From NCBI RefSeq assembly GCF_958450345.1, contig NC_088783.1:100001302-100065301 (forward strand): a stretch of 64,000 nucleotides of DNA, given 5' to 3'. Source of the stretch: Calliphora vicina (taxonomy: Eukaryota > Arthropoda > Insecta > Diptera > Calliphoridae). Shown piece by piece: positions 20,761 through 32,394 of this stretch (positions are counted from its first letter, which is position 1; each line of letters opens with the position of its first letter). The position numbers and the translations under genes were made by a program. Below the pieces are notes generated by a model. The model saw only the letters and a program-made list of their open reading frames with translations, did no database searches and was not told the DNA's origin.

Positions 20761-22261
20761 ATTTTATCTTAAACCTATTACCTACCTATCTACTGATACC
20801 TTATTAAAAATTAATGTTGATGTGTTACAAGAATTACATATGCTAAGCTTGTTATAACGAAATTAAGTAAAGACTCACTCCTTTCATTGATTTCACTGCT
20901 ACCCCAGATTGAATGACTGGTAGAATAGATGCTGTGACTTGACGTTGATACTCACTTCGAAAACAAAATCCGGCTCTTAAATGCCGAATTGGATTTCACT
21001 GCCAAATTATTTCCACTTCGAAGTTTCGCTACTAAATTTAAGTATGTATGCAAGTATTTCCCTAAATTCAGCCATAAAAGCAAAAACTGAGATTAAGTAT
21101 TGATATAAATTGTCTGTATTTGTGATGAATAACTATGCATGTAGTATGTATTTTTATTACAGTTTTTTATTTTGTATCATCATTTTATTTTGTCTTTAAC
21201 GTTTATGTCACCTTTTTTATTGTCATTTGTCATGTTTTCGATTGTCTTCACTGCTCTTTCATGACATCTAATGGCAAATTCACACTTTGTTATTGTGTGT
21301 AGAGGAGTTCGTGCAAGTTGAAAGTTTGCTGACTAATGAATTTTCTTAAACTAAAATCATAAAATAATAATTTGATATTGATTTTATTTGAGTCATGTAA
21401 AATATTAAGCGAAAGCAAAATGGAGTGTGTCAAATCATATTGAAAATATTCAGAACATTCAAACAGAGATTGAAACCATTAAGAATAAATATTTGGCTGG
21501 GCCGAATATTATATATCCTTTACCTTAAAGATTAAGATTGAAATTGGTGAAAAGGTTGCAACTTCAAAACATACTTTTTGTTAAAAAAAATTGGAAATTG
21601 CAAACGGAATGAAAAACTTAAATATACTCATTCATGGTAAGGGGTATAAAAACTGAGTTTTTATTCAGTTCCATCCTCCATTCGAATTCTTGATATTTGA
21701 ATATATGTATATAGAATTAACTTATTTTTCTTATAGCTTTGAACCTAATTGACTATTTATTTAACTGAAATAATTCATCTACAAACAATATCTATAAAAG
21801 TGGTATCTGGTTGTTATCAATACAAACTACAGTTATTTAAACAAAATTCTTCATATTATTACACGAGTTTCACTCAACTTTATAAGCTTAATTTGAACCA
21901 ATTTGAAATGTCTTTAGTTATGAAGAATGAACATCCCAAAAGATGATATAAATACAACTTTAATTAAAAAGATACAATAAAATTCATTATTTATTATTCT
22001 AATTTGACATGCATTTTCAACTTATTTGCCCTCTCTCTAACTCTCTGCTTATCAAAATCATTCACTCGTTTTTCTTTAGCATTTAATTTTAACTGAGGAT
22101 CATAATTTCATGGTAACTAATACAAACCGACAAAATATGTATGATTATTTTTGTTGTGGTTGTTGTTGTTGTTCATAAGATAGAGACGATCAACGGAAAA
22201 TATGATTTTACATACTGACACTGTAGCAATAAAGTACTTTTTGTTATGATGCAGTCATAAA
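20761..22261. other. No gene; minor repeat fragment
   Basis: AT-rich DNA. At 21498-21650 there is a reversed, worn DINE-like fragment (GGCTGGGCCGAATATTATAT at one end, TGCAAACGGAATGAAAAACT and GGGGTATAAAAA at the other). A GTT microsatellite lies near 22150-22175. No coding sequence supported. Confidence 0.5.
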
Positions 22262-22440
22262 TTTCGTATAAAAATAAATCACAAAACCTAACTTTTGGAG
22301 GATCACTCCATATTTTATATAGCTCCCATATAAGGTCCGAAAATCACTTAAACACACATAAAACTCTAATAAATAACGATAAATATTTATAAAATCCACT
22401 GTACCAATGTTTCCTTATAAGGCCCACTTCCGAATAATTA
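22262..22440 (+). mobile_element. Partial DINE-1-like repeat (TATACCCTACACC type)
   Basis: Internal fragment with ATAAAAATAAATCACAAAAC, two 'AGCTCCCATATAAGG'/'CTTATAAGGCCCACTTCCG' phrases and 'CCGAAAATCACTTAAAC', collinear with the 3' half of the full-length element at 23131-23872. Both ends are missing. Confidence 0.65.
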
Positions 22441-22599
22441 TGTAGTTTTGGCCTGTTAAAAATATTAGCTTTTACCTGTATATATCTGTAATAAGCAGTG
22501 GAGTATAATCAAAATTTGCAGGAAATAAATCTGTCATTTCGGGCAAACGGGTTCGATCAGGATAAAATTTGACATGGGCATAGAAAAGAAGTTTTTTTT

Positions 22600-23115
22600 T
22601 GTCTTACAAAATAATTTCAAGTCAATATCTCACATATTTTTGAATCTAATTGAGATGTTGACTTGAATTTTTTTTTTGTAAGATCAAAAATTAACTTTTA
22701 TAAACAAAGCAAAATTAGTTCGGAATAAATGTGGATCAAATTGTTCATAATATTTTCAATCTTACAAAAATTTTGATACAAATTATTGTTTTAGAAACTA
22801 AGTAAATAATAAAATCTTTATTTATTAACAAAACTCAATGAAATTTTCCACGTTTTTTAAATTTATCATTCTAAATAAAAAACTTGTCAAAAAGTCAAAG
22901 GGAATCTCGAAATTCCTAAAAATTGGAGCAAAATGGTAGTTTTTACAATTTTGCCCATAGGGTCCACATTTCCTTCGGCGCTAGGAAAATACTTTGGGGA
23001 TAAATAGGGAACATATCAAGGTTTACAAAGCTGCTTTTCGTTTTCTGATCACAGCTTTGAGATTTTAGAACATGTGGCCCAAATTTGAAATTTTGAAGAA
23101 AAAAAATATATTCTA
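22600..23115 (-). repeat. Dispersed repeat of unknown family, copy 2
   Basis: Reverse-orientation relative of 17850-18340, with GGGTCCACATTTCCTTCGG, CTTGTCAAAAAGTCAAAGG, AAAGCAAAATTAGTTCGGAA and a local duplication of 'CAAGTCAATATCTCA' in opposite orientations (about 22619 and 22650). No ORF. Confidence 0.6.
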
Positions 23116-23130
23116 AAAATATGACTTGTT

Positions 23131-23872
23131 TATACCCTACACCACCATAGTGGGGAGGGTATTATGCGTTTGTGCAGATGTGTGTAACGCCCAAAAATAT
23201 TGGTCTAACACCCACCTTAAATTATACCGATCGATTTAGAATCACTTTCTGAGTCGATTAAACGATGTCCGTCCCTCCGTCTGGCTGGCTGTCCATGTAA
23301 ACCTTGTGCGCAGAGTACAGGTCGCAATTTTGAAGATATTTCGATAAAATTTGGTACATACAATTTTTTCGGCACAAGGACGAAGCCTATTGAAACTGGC
23401 TGAAATCGGTCCATAATTTCACCTAGCCCCCATACAAATGTCCTCTCGAAATTGGACTTTATCGGTCATAAATGTTTAATTTATATATGTATCTACACAA
23501 ATTTCGCTCCAAATAACGTTTATATATACAAAAATCAAGTCACCAAATTTTGTTACGATCGGTCCATAATTAGTCATAGCTCCCATATAGTACCGCTTCC
23601 GAAAATCACTTTAACGTGCTTAAGTCACTTAAAAATTTTGGTATATACACAAAATTCAAAATAAATAACTTTCATATAGACATAAATCACACGACCTAAT
23701 TTTATGGTGATCGGTCCATAATTGGTTATAGCTCCCATATAAGGCCCATTTCCGAAAATCACTCACGAATATAAATTATTGATATTTTAAAAGAAGAATA
23801 TGTTTACTCATTTACTTGGTGTAGGGTATTATATGGTCGGGCTTGACCGACCATACTTTCTTACTTGTTTTT
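23131..23872 (+). mobile_element. Full-length DINE-1-like repeat (TATACCCTACACC type)
   Basis: A 742-bp reference copy. The 5' end TATACCCTACACCACCATAG pairs with a following GGGTATTA to make a short stem. Then come GATCGATTTAGAATCACTTT, the GTCCGTCCCTCCGTCTGG block and three repeats of 'TCGGTCCATAATT...AGCTCCCATA'. The 3' end has GGTGTAGGGTATTATATGG, a perfect 8-bp stem (ATGGTCGG at 23833-23840 with CCGACCAT at 23847-23854) and CTTTCTTACTTGTTTTT. TATACCC start, subterminal hairpin and T-rich target fit Helentron-related DINE-1 elements. Non-coding. Confidence 0.85.
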
Positions 23873-24099
23873 ATTTCAAAATTTTCTCTGTAAACAGACC
23901 TTACAGAAAAACATAAAATTCGCTCAAAAAAAATTAAAAATCTACTATTTTTTTAATTTTTAAATGGAAAATCGTTAATTTTTGGAATCATAATTGATAT
24001 TGCTCTGAAATCTTTTGTATGTTATTGGTAATTTAGTTGTCTAACTAATATATATTTTTAAAAAAGAGGACCAAGTTATGGCAAAATTTTTAAATTTGA

Positions 24100-24425
24100 A
24101 TTTTTGAGTTATTGTCTTGCTGAAAGATCCATGCAGTTTTCCAATTGTCTTTTAAAATTTGTAAGCCGTATCGGCTGTTCATTGTACTATCAATGAATAC
24201 AATATTACCAGGTCCTACTGACATACAGTCCCACACCATCAATGACCCACCGCCATGTTTTACGGTAGCACTAAGTTTGTGTGGAAGCAGGTCACTATTT
24301 CTTTTTCACCAGACCTAACCTCTCGATTTTTAACCAAAAGTCTGAAATTTAACTCTCATCAGTAAATATTACATTATTCCAGAAATACTAGGTATGTTTT
24401 TCCAAAGTCTTTACGTTTACAAAAT
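24100..24425 (-). pseudogene. Tc1-like transposase fragment, broken
   Basis: Minus strand: YFWNNVIFTDES (first catalytic aspartate), a stop, then ATVKHGGGSLMVWDCMSVG, PGNIVFIDSTMNSRYGL, QILKDNWKTAWIFQQDNNSK. These are the central blocks of Tc1 transposases up to the second catalytic aspartate in QQDN. Two or more stops and a frameshift break it; the DNA-binding domain and the third catalytic block are missing. It is a different, older lineage than the fragment at 7247-7690, since the wording between catalytic blocks differs throughout. No terminal repeats were found. Confidence 0.85.
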
Positions 24426-24479
24426 ATAAAAATATCTGATTTATATTGGTATTCAATATAAATCAGAAAGTTCTAATTC

Positions 24480-24667
24480 GTGAGCATATTTATATGGAGG
24501 CTAGGTGAAATAATAGAGCGATTTAAACCAGTTGCAATAGTCTTCGTCGTTGGGCCGTTCGGTATACTCGTACTTAAAGGTAGGTGTTAGACAAATGTTT
24601 TTTTGGCATTACAAACATCAGCACAAACGCATAATACCCTCCCCATTATGGTGCTGTAGGGTATAAT
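24480..24667 (-). mobile_element. Partial DINE-1-like repeat (TATACCCTACACC type)
   Basis: Reverse copy of the 5' part only: 'GGAGGCTAGGTGAAATAATA', 'GCAATAGTCTTCGTCGTTGG', then a jump over the CCGTCTGG block to 'CATCAGCACAAACGCATAAT' and 'GGTGCTGTAGGGTATAA' at 24667. An internal deletion has removed about 150 bp compared with 23131-23872. Confidence 0.75.
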
Positions 24668-26765
24668 GGAAACATCAATAGAAACTTGAATATATCATTG
24701 ACAAATGACGAGTTCTAAAAAATTGTATAGAAATATTTACTATAGTCATTCGAACCCACTTGTCAGTCAATTAACACAAACCCACCCACCCAAAAGGCTT
24801 TGTAGAGCCTGGGACCAATTGTTCCCATAGAACTAGCAATTTCAATAACGGTACCAAATGCGTACATTTGTACCCCGTTACACAATTCTGATTAAAATGT
24901 TTTACATCTTAATATGAGATTATACTTCATACGTTCAAATATATACTGCAACCAAATATCTCCATGTACAACATGTTGCACTGACATTATAAATGTGTCT
25001 GTTTATATCAGTTTGTACATCTGACTGAATCTGTAATTTTCGTCATATCATGGCATTGCAATTAATTTCAAAAAGAAGAAAGAAAACGCGAACAAATGAA
25101 ATTTATTTCTATTACAATACAATATTTTCTTTATTTTTATTTTATTAACAACCACAAAAACTGCATTCAAAATGAATGAGCCTTTAGTGTTGCCGTTGCG
25201 TTGTTAATTTGGTTGGTTGGTACTCTTGTTGCTGCACAATATCCCAATTAATATTTAAGTAACGCTCCTGAGGCCACAATTAGTTTTATACTTGCACTTC
25301 TTAGCCATCCATTTATACGGGTATAATTCACACTTTACTTTAAGGAATGAAATCGTTTTATCTATCAATCATTTATTTATTTAGTTGAGTTCTTATTCAT
25401 AATAATCAAATAAAACAAACATTGTTTTATAATCCTTTGCTAAAATAAATGCAACGATATTTCAATCAATAACATGTTCTTAGTTGCAGCAACAGAAACT
25501 CGGTTAAGGAAACTATTTATAATGATAATTTCTTTGAATATTCCTTTGTAATTAAAGATTTTAAGTATTATCATATTATTTTTCAATTCTTCATTGAATT
25601 TATTTAAATATCTGCAATCTGTTTAATATTAAAACGCTATGGCTTTCATTCGTACACCAGATTTAACTTTATTACATTATCACTCTCTCAATCTGCTACG
25701 TACGAATGAATTGGTACGTATTTAAGTAAATTCATATTGTGTGTATATTTTTTATTTGAGCAAATTTGTTTAACCAACTTTATTAAGATCTCAAGATTTT
25801 AAGTGATGCCTTTTCATTCCGACACGGTCACAGTGGGGCGCAAAAGGTGTGAAATACCTGCTGGGTTTGTAATGTTGTTAATAAGAAGCACGCGGTATTC
25901 TATGTAGTTTTTTAAGACAGTCATACACTCATACATGTACTTATCTATCTACTTCTACACACACAGATACAGGGATACTGAAAGTGTAATTGTCTTTGGG
26001 CAAAATGCAAAATGAATTAAAAACGAAAAAAAAAAACTAAATAAATAATAAAAATAAAACATATTCATGACCACTATATGACTTGGCCAACAACTGAATA
26101 ACTGAATATTATACTCGTACAGTACAAATAGATGCCGCCGACAATTTTATTTGAAAGAGAGTGAGTGCATTTGTTACTTATTTTTTATTTTTTTTTTTAA
26201 ATTTATATTGTAAGTGTGGCAAAGCTACACGAGCTACACTTGGAGAAATTATGAAAATTCCAAATTATGAATTAAAAAATATTCTGTTCTCATTATTTGA
26301 TTTGATAAATAATATTCTAAAGTGTTCACCAAATCAATAATGATCCTAATCATGCAGAAATTACGATATTATTTTGCATGATCGAAAATCATTCCGTTAA
26401 TGCTTGGAATGCTTTCCGCGAGATATGTACATTAGAGTAACAATCAGTTGTATGGTATCAAATTGTTGTTCGAATTTGTAACGGTGCCGGCCGGAATATT
26501 GTGACACTAGGTATAAAAGTTAAGTGCTGAAAATTTGAGCCAAATCGGACAACGATTTCGGGTCGCGAATCGAAGTCAAAGGTCATTTATATGAAAAATT
26601 TTAAAATTTATATGAAATAAATTTGTGAAATTCCTTAACTTTCTGCATTGTTTTCTAGAAATATGTATGTAGATTTATTTAAAAAATCTAAATTTTTTTT
26701 TTTAAATTAACCCTATATCTCCTTTGAGTCAAAACTGTACTATCGCTAAAATTCGAAAAAATCTA
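24668..26765. other. No gene recognised
   Basis: AT-rich, no coding signal and no mobile-element termini found. 25780-26000 is slightly less AT-rich. 26460-26640 contains a GC-richer patch (GGTGCCGGCCGGAATATTG) that does not match anything else in the window. Confidence 0.4.
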
Positions 26766-26925
26766 ATTTTTCAGTTTTTGTAAAAATTTTGCTACTAAAT
26801 AATTACTTTTGCAATAGAATGTAAAAGAATCGAAATGTGTAAGTAATTGCCTTTTAAATGAGATATAAATGACAAAAATTGGTTAAAAAAGTTTAAAGTT
26901 ATTAAAAATTCCCCAGACATTAAAA

Positions 26926-27424
26926 AAAACTGGAAAAAAATAAATTTTGTATACCTAAAAATATTTAAAATTTTTATTTTGAAGTATAATTTGGTGATGT
27001 TTAAAAAATTTTAAAATTTTTTTTTAAATTTAAAATTTTTTTTTTTGTTGAAAAAAAATTCATGTTAAAAAATATTTTTTCCGATTTTGACACATTGTAG
27101 TTCCAACTTACTATGGTCTTATATACGTCGTTGCAAAGGTCTTTGAAATATCTATGATTAGATATCCATATTGTCTATATTAATCCAGATATAGGTAAAA
27201 AATAGTTCAAAAATTTAGGTTGTTCTGGTTTTTTCCCCATATCTCAGCCATTTGGACCGATTTTGCTGATTTTAAATAGGAAACTTCTCGAAAGCATGTC
27301 TGTAAGAATTATTGAATATTTGGATCCCGAAGATATCTGGGGTCTTCAGAAAATTGATTTCAACAGACATACGGACATGGCTTAATCGACTCCGCTATCC
27401 GCTGACACGAAGGTGAAGGGTAAA
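26926..27424 (-). mobile_element. Rearranged DINE-1-like repeat inside F2 left arm
   Basis: 27000-27424 is a reverse copy of the TATACCCTTCACC type, ending CACGAAGGTGAAGGGTA, with CGACTCCGCTATC and CATGGCTTAATCGACTCC. The first 70 bases (26926-26998: AAATTTTGTATACCTAAAA...GAAGTATAATTTGGTGATG) are the 3' block of the same family in the opposite orientation, so the copy has an internal inversion. Confidence 0.7.
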
Positions 27425-29013
27425 AAATTAACATATTTTGGGAAACATTGAAATAAAAGGTAATTTTTATTACTTAAAATATATCCGTATTTACATTTGC
27501 AGGTATAACCAACAAAATTAAATTTTTTTAACGGTAGTTTCAAAACTCCATTTCACATTTTGTTAAACAAATTTCAGAATTTTTTGACCATTACATTAGG
27601 ATTTATTGACAATATAATAGGGAATAAAAATATGAAAAAAGTATGACAATACCTCATATAGTTTTTCCATACCTGTGATTTAAATTTTGAGATTTTCGAG
27701 AAAAACAATTTTTTTGGCAAACGAGCTGTATTTCCTTACTGTTATGAATTTTAAGTAAAACCTGTTCAGAATGTTATAGTCCAGATAATTCTAAATATAT
27801 TTTGAAAGTTTTACTAAAATTGTAAAACCTTAAATCGTGAAGGTCAAAGGTCAAAATTTTCAATATTTGGAATTCTAATGGAAAGATAGCGAAAAGTTAT
27901 ATATTTTTGGGCCGATTTTGATGAAACTTAAGAAAAATATAACATAAAGTCTAGTATTTATAAACCAGCATAAAAATGGAAGTTAACCCTTAATGGCACT
28001 TGGTGTTAAAATGACCCAAAACTTTAAAAACCTTGTCAATTGCAATAGTGCTGATCAAAATTTGATTTTTAAAGGAAGCAAACTTAAAAATATTATATTG
28101 TGTATTTGAAAGAACATAGTAAGTTAACCCATTTTAAAAATTTTTCACAATTTTGACCACACATTTTTTAAACGGCAAAATATTGTGTTTATACCTGATT
28201 TTGGTATTAACAACGTAATTAATATTTTATTGAGTATTTGAGAAGAATAAAATTGATTTTAAGCCTTTAGTGTACTTTTGAATTATTAGATTTAAAAAAA
28301 AACTTGAGTGATTCAGTTTATTTAATTATAAAAAATATTAAAATTGGCACCATTAATATTGACTGTATTTTTCGTGATTTTAAAATTTGAGTGCCATTTG
28401 AATGCCAAGTGCCATTAAGGGTTAATTTCCATTTTTATTATAAATACTAGACTGCAAGTTATATTTTACTTAAGTTTCATCAAAATCGGCCCAAAAATAA
28501 ATAACATTTCGCAATCTTTAAATTAGAAATTCCAAATATTGAAAAATTTGATATTTGACCTTCACGATTTAAGGCCTAACGTTTTCCAATTTTAGCAAAA
28601 CTTTCAGAATATATTTAGAATTACCTGGACTATAATATTCTGAATAGGTTTTACTTAAAATTCATAACAGTAAGGAAATAGAGCTCATTCGCCAAAAATT
28701 TCCAAATAATTGGTTTTTCTCGAAAATTTCAAAGTTTAAACCCCAGGTACGGAAAAATTTGTTCTTATTTTTATTCCCTATTATATTCTCAATGAATCCC
28801 AATGAGATGATCAGAAAATTCTGAAATTTGTTTAACAAAATTTTTAAAAAATTGAAAGTGGAGTTTTGAAACTGCCGTTAAAAAAATGTTATTTTTTTTG
28901 GTCATATCTGCAAATAGGTTAGCGGTATCCTACGAAGACAAAAATTCATAGACAAGTAAGTATGAATACATTTTAAGTAAAAATGAGCAGTTATTTTAAT
29001 ATTTATCAAAATA

Positions 29014-29237
29014 CTAGCTGTCCCGGCAAACGTTGTTCTGCCATAGCTCACACAAAGTTTGAATTTTTACTTTGTATGGGAGGTACCACGCCCATTGTTC
29101 CTATATAGGTTAATTGTGAATCTGAACCATGCAGGGACCTACTCAAACACACACAACAAATTTAATCGAAATCGGCCCAGCCATTAAGGAGGAGTTCAGT
29201 TACTAACCCAATTACAGAAGAATTATATATATAAAGA
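29014..29237 (-). mobile_element. Non-autonomous Helitron, boundaries confirmed by empty site
   Basis: On the minus strand it starts TCTTTATATATATAATTC (29237 inward) and ends GCCGGGACAGCTAG at 29014. It lies between A (29013) and T (29238). The related foldback arm at 59155-59200 reads straight through (CAAAATATGTTCATTTTGTT), so the uninterrupted state is preserved in the same window. 224 bp, non-coding. Similar 3' ends (CTAGCTxxxCCCGG) occur at 46308. Confidence 0.88.
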
Positions 29238-29299
29238 TATTAATGTTGTTCCTACATTTCTTGTTCTAATGGCCTGAGACACGTTAATGGCCTGGGGAA

Positions 29300-29566
29300 T
29301 CTATATATATAAAAATGAAATGGTCCATGTATGTAATGTCATCACGTGAGAACGGCTGGAGCGCTTTAGCTGATTTTTTTAAAGAAAAAAAATTCCGGGT
29401 AAAACTCGGAAATTCTTTTTTTTGTGAGTCCAATCAACTGTAATAAAAAGCCCCCTAAAGTATGCTGTACAAATTTACATATTTTATTTGCAAATAAATA
29501 AGTGTGAGTGTATTGGAGAAACTTGAAGAACTAACATTAGTAAATGCTACCGGACGAATCAACTAG
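29300..29566 (+). mobile_element. Non-autonomous Helitron, boundaries confirmed by empty site
   Basis: Starts TCTATATATATAAAAATGAA after an A (29299) and ends AACTAG before a T (29567). The equivalent arm at about 59232-59252 reads GGCCTGGCGATTTTTTAATA without the insert. It is closely related to the Helitron at 2095-2411 (same 'TCATCACGTGAGAACG' and 'AATTCCGGGTAAAACTCGGA' blocks), but the 3' hairpin is damaged (CCGGACGAATC). Confidence 0.9.
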
Positions 29567-29666
29567 TTTTTAATAACTTTAACATTTTCATGTTCACATT
29601 TCAATTCTTTTAAATTAAATTGGAAAAGTATTTTTTAATGGCAAAATTTTTACAAAAAATGAAAAA

Positions 29667-31564
29667 ATGCATTTTTTTCTCCTTGTAAACGTCTTACCCC
29701 AACCGATTTACCTAAAATTTGTTTACCAATGTTCACCAAACTGGGCGGTGAGACTGGCCAAAATCCAACTTTCGTTAATTAAGGGTCACCCTAATATATA
29801 CCGCTCTTTAACTATAAACAAAAAACCCCATTTTTAACAAAAATTACTCTTAATCTACTGCCGTTCAAAATTCTTTAAGTGTATGAACGTATTAAAAAAC
29901 TCAAAAGATTTAACGATTCATCTTTCATCATTATCATCAATTTTCATAAAACATTCTTAAATGTTTCTATACTTTCAACAAACAAACTCCTGCTGGCTTT
30001 GAAAATAGTTAATAAAATAGCAGCAAAGAAACAGAACTCCTCTCGTCCTTTTCTAAATTCAGTTTGGCCAATATTACAGGTGATTGTTTGTTACTGTTAC
30101 AAATTTCTTAAACTGTACAAAAGAAAAACAACGGCAACATTAACAAACTCTTGAAGGCGCCTGGACACATCATTTTGATTAATGATTGCATTTTCCAAAC
30201 ATTTTCTAGGTACCATTGCTGTAAGATACAAAAAGATTGCTTTAATTTTTGCACTTGAAATTTATTTTTGTAGTTATGTAGATACATTTTTTTGGGGAAA
30301 TGTTGAAATTAGTTTAAGAAAATGTACTATTTTTTATTTCAAGGTGTTTTTTTTTTCTCTTATTTGAAATAATTATTTCAAAACGGAAATTAAGTTGTCA
30401 TTTAGGAATTTGAGGGTGTTAATTTAATAATTTATCAAAAATTTATATACGAATGCATGTACTTTGTGTGTGTGTGTGTTTATTTGATATAAATGAATTG
30501 AAGAATAAAGTTGTTTTATAATTAATTCAAACTATACCATCATTAACATTTTGAATGTCTTTATATAGAAATTCTCAAAAACTGTTTTGGGGTGTTCGTC
30601 AATTAAAAATAATGTTTTACTATCAAATAGATACACTGATATTAAAATAAAATATTAAAATGGTAATTATTTTAATATTTTAACGCATTATGCTGCACAT
30701 ACAGAAATACACAAATTAATGATATACTCTAACTATTTATATACATACAACAATTGAAAAGCGTTTTAAGGCCTTGCATTTAGGACTTTCAATTTTGTAT
30801 AAATTCGAATAAATGTTAGTTATAAGTAGAATAAAAATATAAATATATGCATTCAATTTATTAAACCAAACACCAAAACTATGGGGAGTATATTGATTTT
30901 GTCATTCGAAATAATGATGGTAGAACTTATATTCTGGATTCTTATAAAATTCTAAGACGATCAACAGAAAGAATTAACTTTCCAATTCAGTAAAGAAATT
31001 TAAGGAAGCAGATAAAATTTTGGGGACCTATCACCAAATTTGTAAATTTAAACAACAAATTTCGCAACAAAAAAATTAAACAAAAACATTTATGGAATCT
31101 ATAAAAATATTTATTGATAATAAAATTAGTTTCTGACAGGCGCTTATTTGGGAATATTTTAATAATAATTATTTCTGTGTAACTAAGGTTCCATATCGCT
31201 AGAAAATAACTTTATTTTATTGTTCCTGATTTATTTTGTAGCTCCTATCATTTATTAACACAGAGATTAAGATTCAACTCAAATTAGTTATGTAATTCAT
31301 AACATAAGAGCAAGGTTGGCAACCGAAACGAATAACGGTATCGGTATTAGATATAAAACTAATATAATACCGGTATTAAAATTAAATGCATCAAACCTAA
31401 CAAAAAGTAAAAAAAACGAAATATATGTAATTAAATTTTTTTATTTAATAATTCAATAAAAAAATAGGCATTAATGCCCTTTTAATGTTTAGGAACACAA
31501 AAGTAATTACAAATATTTAATATTTAAATTAGAAAATATTTTGTTAATTAAGGTATTTATAAAG
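29667..31564. other. No gene; one DINE-like fragment
   Basis: AT-rich. Open frames at 29879-30154 and 30182-30367 are lysine/isoleucine/phenylalanine-rich and look like chance. 30880-31000 carries a fragment of the TATACCCAGAAT-type DINE repeat (GGGGAGTATATTGATTTTGT, 'TTATATTCTGGATTC'). A (TG)n run lies at about 30463-30480. Confidence 0.45.
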
Positions 31565-32375
31565 GTATTATACGGCAACACTGAGTATTAATATTTGTCA
31601 AAAACTCAAGTATTATAATACAATTTCATCATCTAAACAAAATTTGTATTAGATTTTCAAAAAATACAAATGATTTTTTTGATTTACGGTCGGTATTAAA
31701 AATTTGTTTAAAATAATTCAAAAACTTTTTATTTTCATATGTATCGGGTATATATTTATAAAAACAAATAATAGGGTTTTTACACTAGCGCACATCTAAC
31801 ATCTACCATCAATTTGCAAAGATGTTAACATCTTCCCATAAGAATTACACAGCGCTGAGTGCCAACATCTTTAAAAAATGTTCCTATCTCATTTCGTTCC
31901 ACCTAACATCTTTCGATTATTTTAGTGTCACCACTAATAAAATGGCATTTATATTAAGAAAAAAATGTTAACAAATATAATATATAATAATGAGGGGACA
32001 TTTTATTTGTTTGAAATTTGCTTGTGAAATTTTTTTCTTATTTAATTTGATAGTATAAAAAAGAAAACCAGTCTCAATTCATTTTGTTTTCATAAAAACA
32101 ATATGATTTTTAATATTTTTGCAATTTTACTGATTTCGCCAAAATGTACGTAAGTGTAAAAACCCTATAAGGCAAACAAAATGTCAAGAAAATATAAAAT
32201 AAAAATAAAGTTTGCAGAAAAATATCAATCAACAAAGAAATAAAATATTTGTAATATTATCGTGTAAACAATAAATGTTTTTTCGAAACGATTTTTTTTT
32301 AAATACCGAATGATTTCAATAATATTTTAAATTTGAAAAGTGTTAATACTCAGTATTGCCGTCTATATATACCTT
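31565..32375. repeat. Inverted-repeat element containing a MITE
   Basis: AAAGGTATTATACGGCAACA with CTGAGTATTA (about 31562-31592) is mirrored by TAATACTCAG with TATTGCCGTCTATATATACC (about 32344-32372). The arms are only about 30-40 bp and imperfect. The element at 31772-32167 lies between them. This could be an older MITE hosting a younger one; no target duplication was identified. Confidence 0.5.
31772..32167. mobile_element. Harbinger-like MITE (TAGGGTTTTTACACT ends, TAA duplication)
   Basis: A 396-bp element with perfect 15-bp inverted ends TAGGGTTTTTACACT at 31772 and 32167, flanked by TAA (31769-31771 and 32168-32170). Three-base TWA duplications are typical of PIF/Harbinger. Near the left end ACATCT occurs several times, once as a small inverted pair (AAGATGTTAACATCTT). 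Non-coding. Confidence 0.75.
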
Positions 32376-32394
32376 TAGCTATTCGCAAGTATGA

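Larger units (their letters stand above)
26766..29666. mobile_element. Foldback element F2, copy 1, with three nested insertions
   Basis: Long inverted repeat. The left arm (26766-26925 plus 27428-28035) is the reverse complement of the right arm (28375-29013, 29238-29299 and 29567-29666). Matching landmarks are GTTTTTGTAAAAATTTTGC at the outer left with GCAAAATTTTTACAAAAA at the outer right, TTTTAACGGTAGTTTCAAAAC with its partner at about 28870, and TAACCCTTAATGGCACTTGG facing CCAAGTGCCATTAAGGGTTA nearest the centre. The loop is about 28040-28370. A DINE-like piece interrupts the left arm, and two Helitrons interrupt the right arm. Related copies: 32395-33345 and a single arm at 58656-59402. 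It encodes no protein; the superfamily is unknown. Confidence 0.82.
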
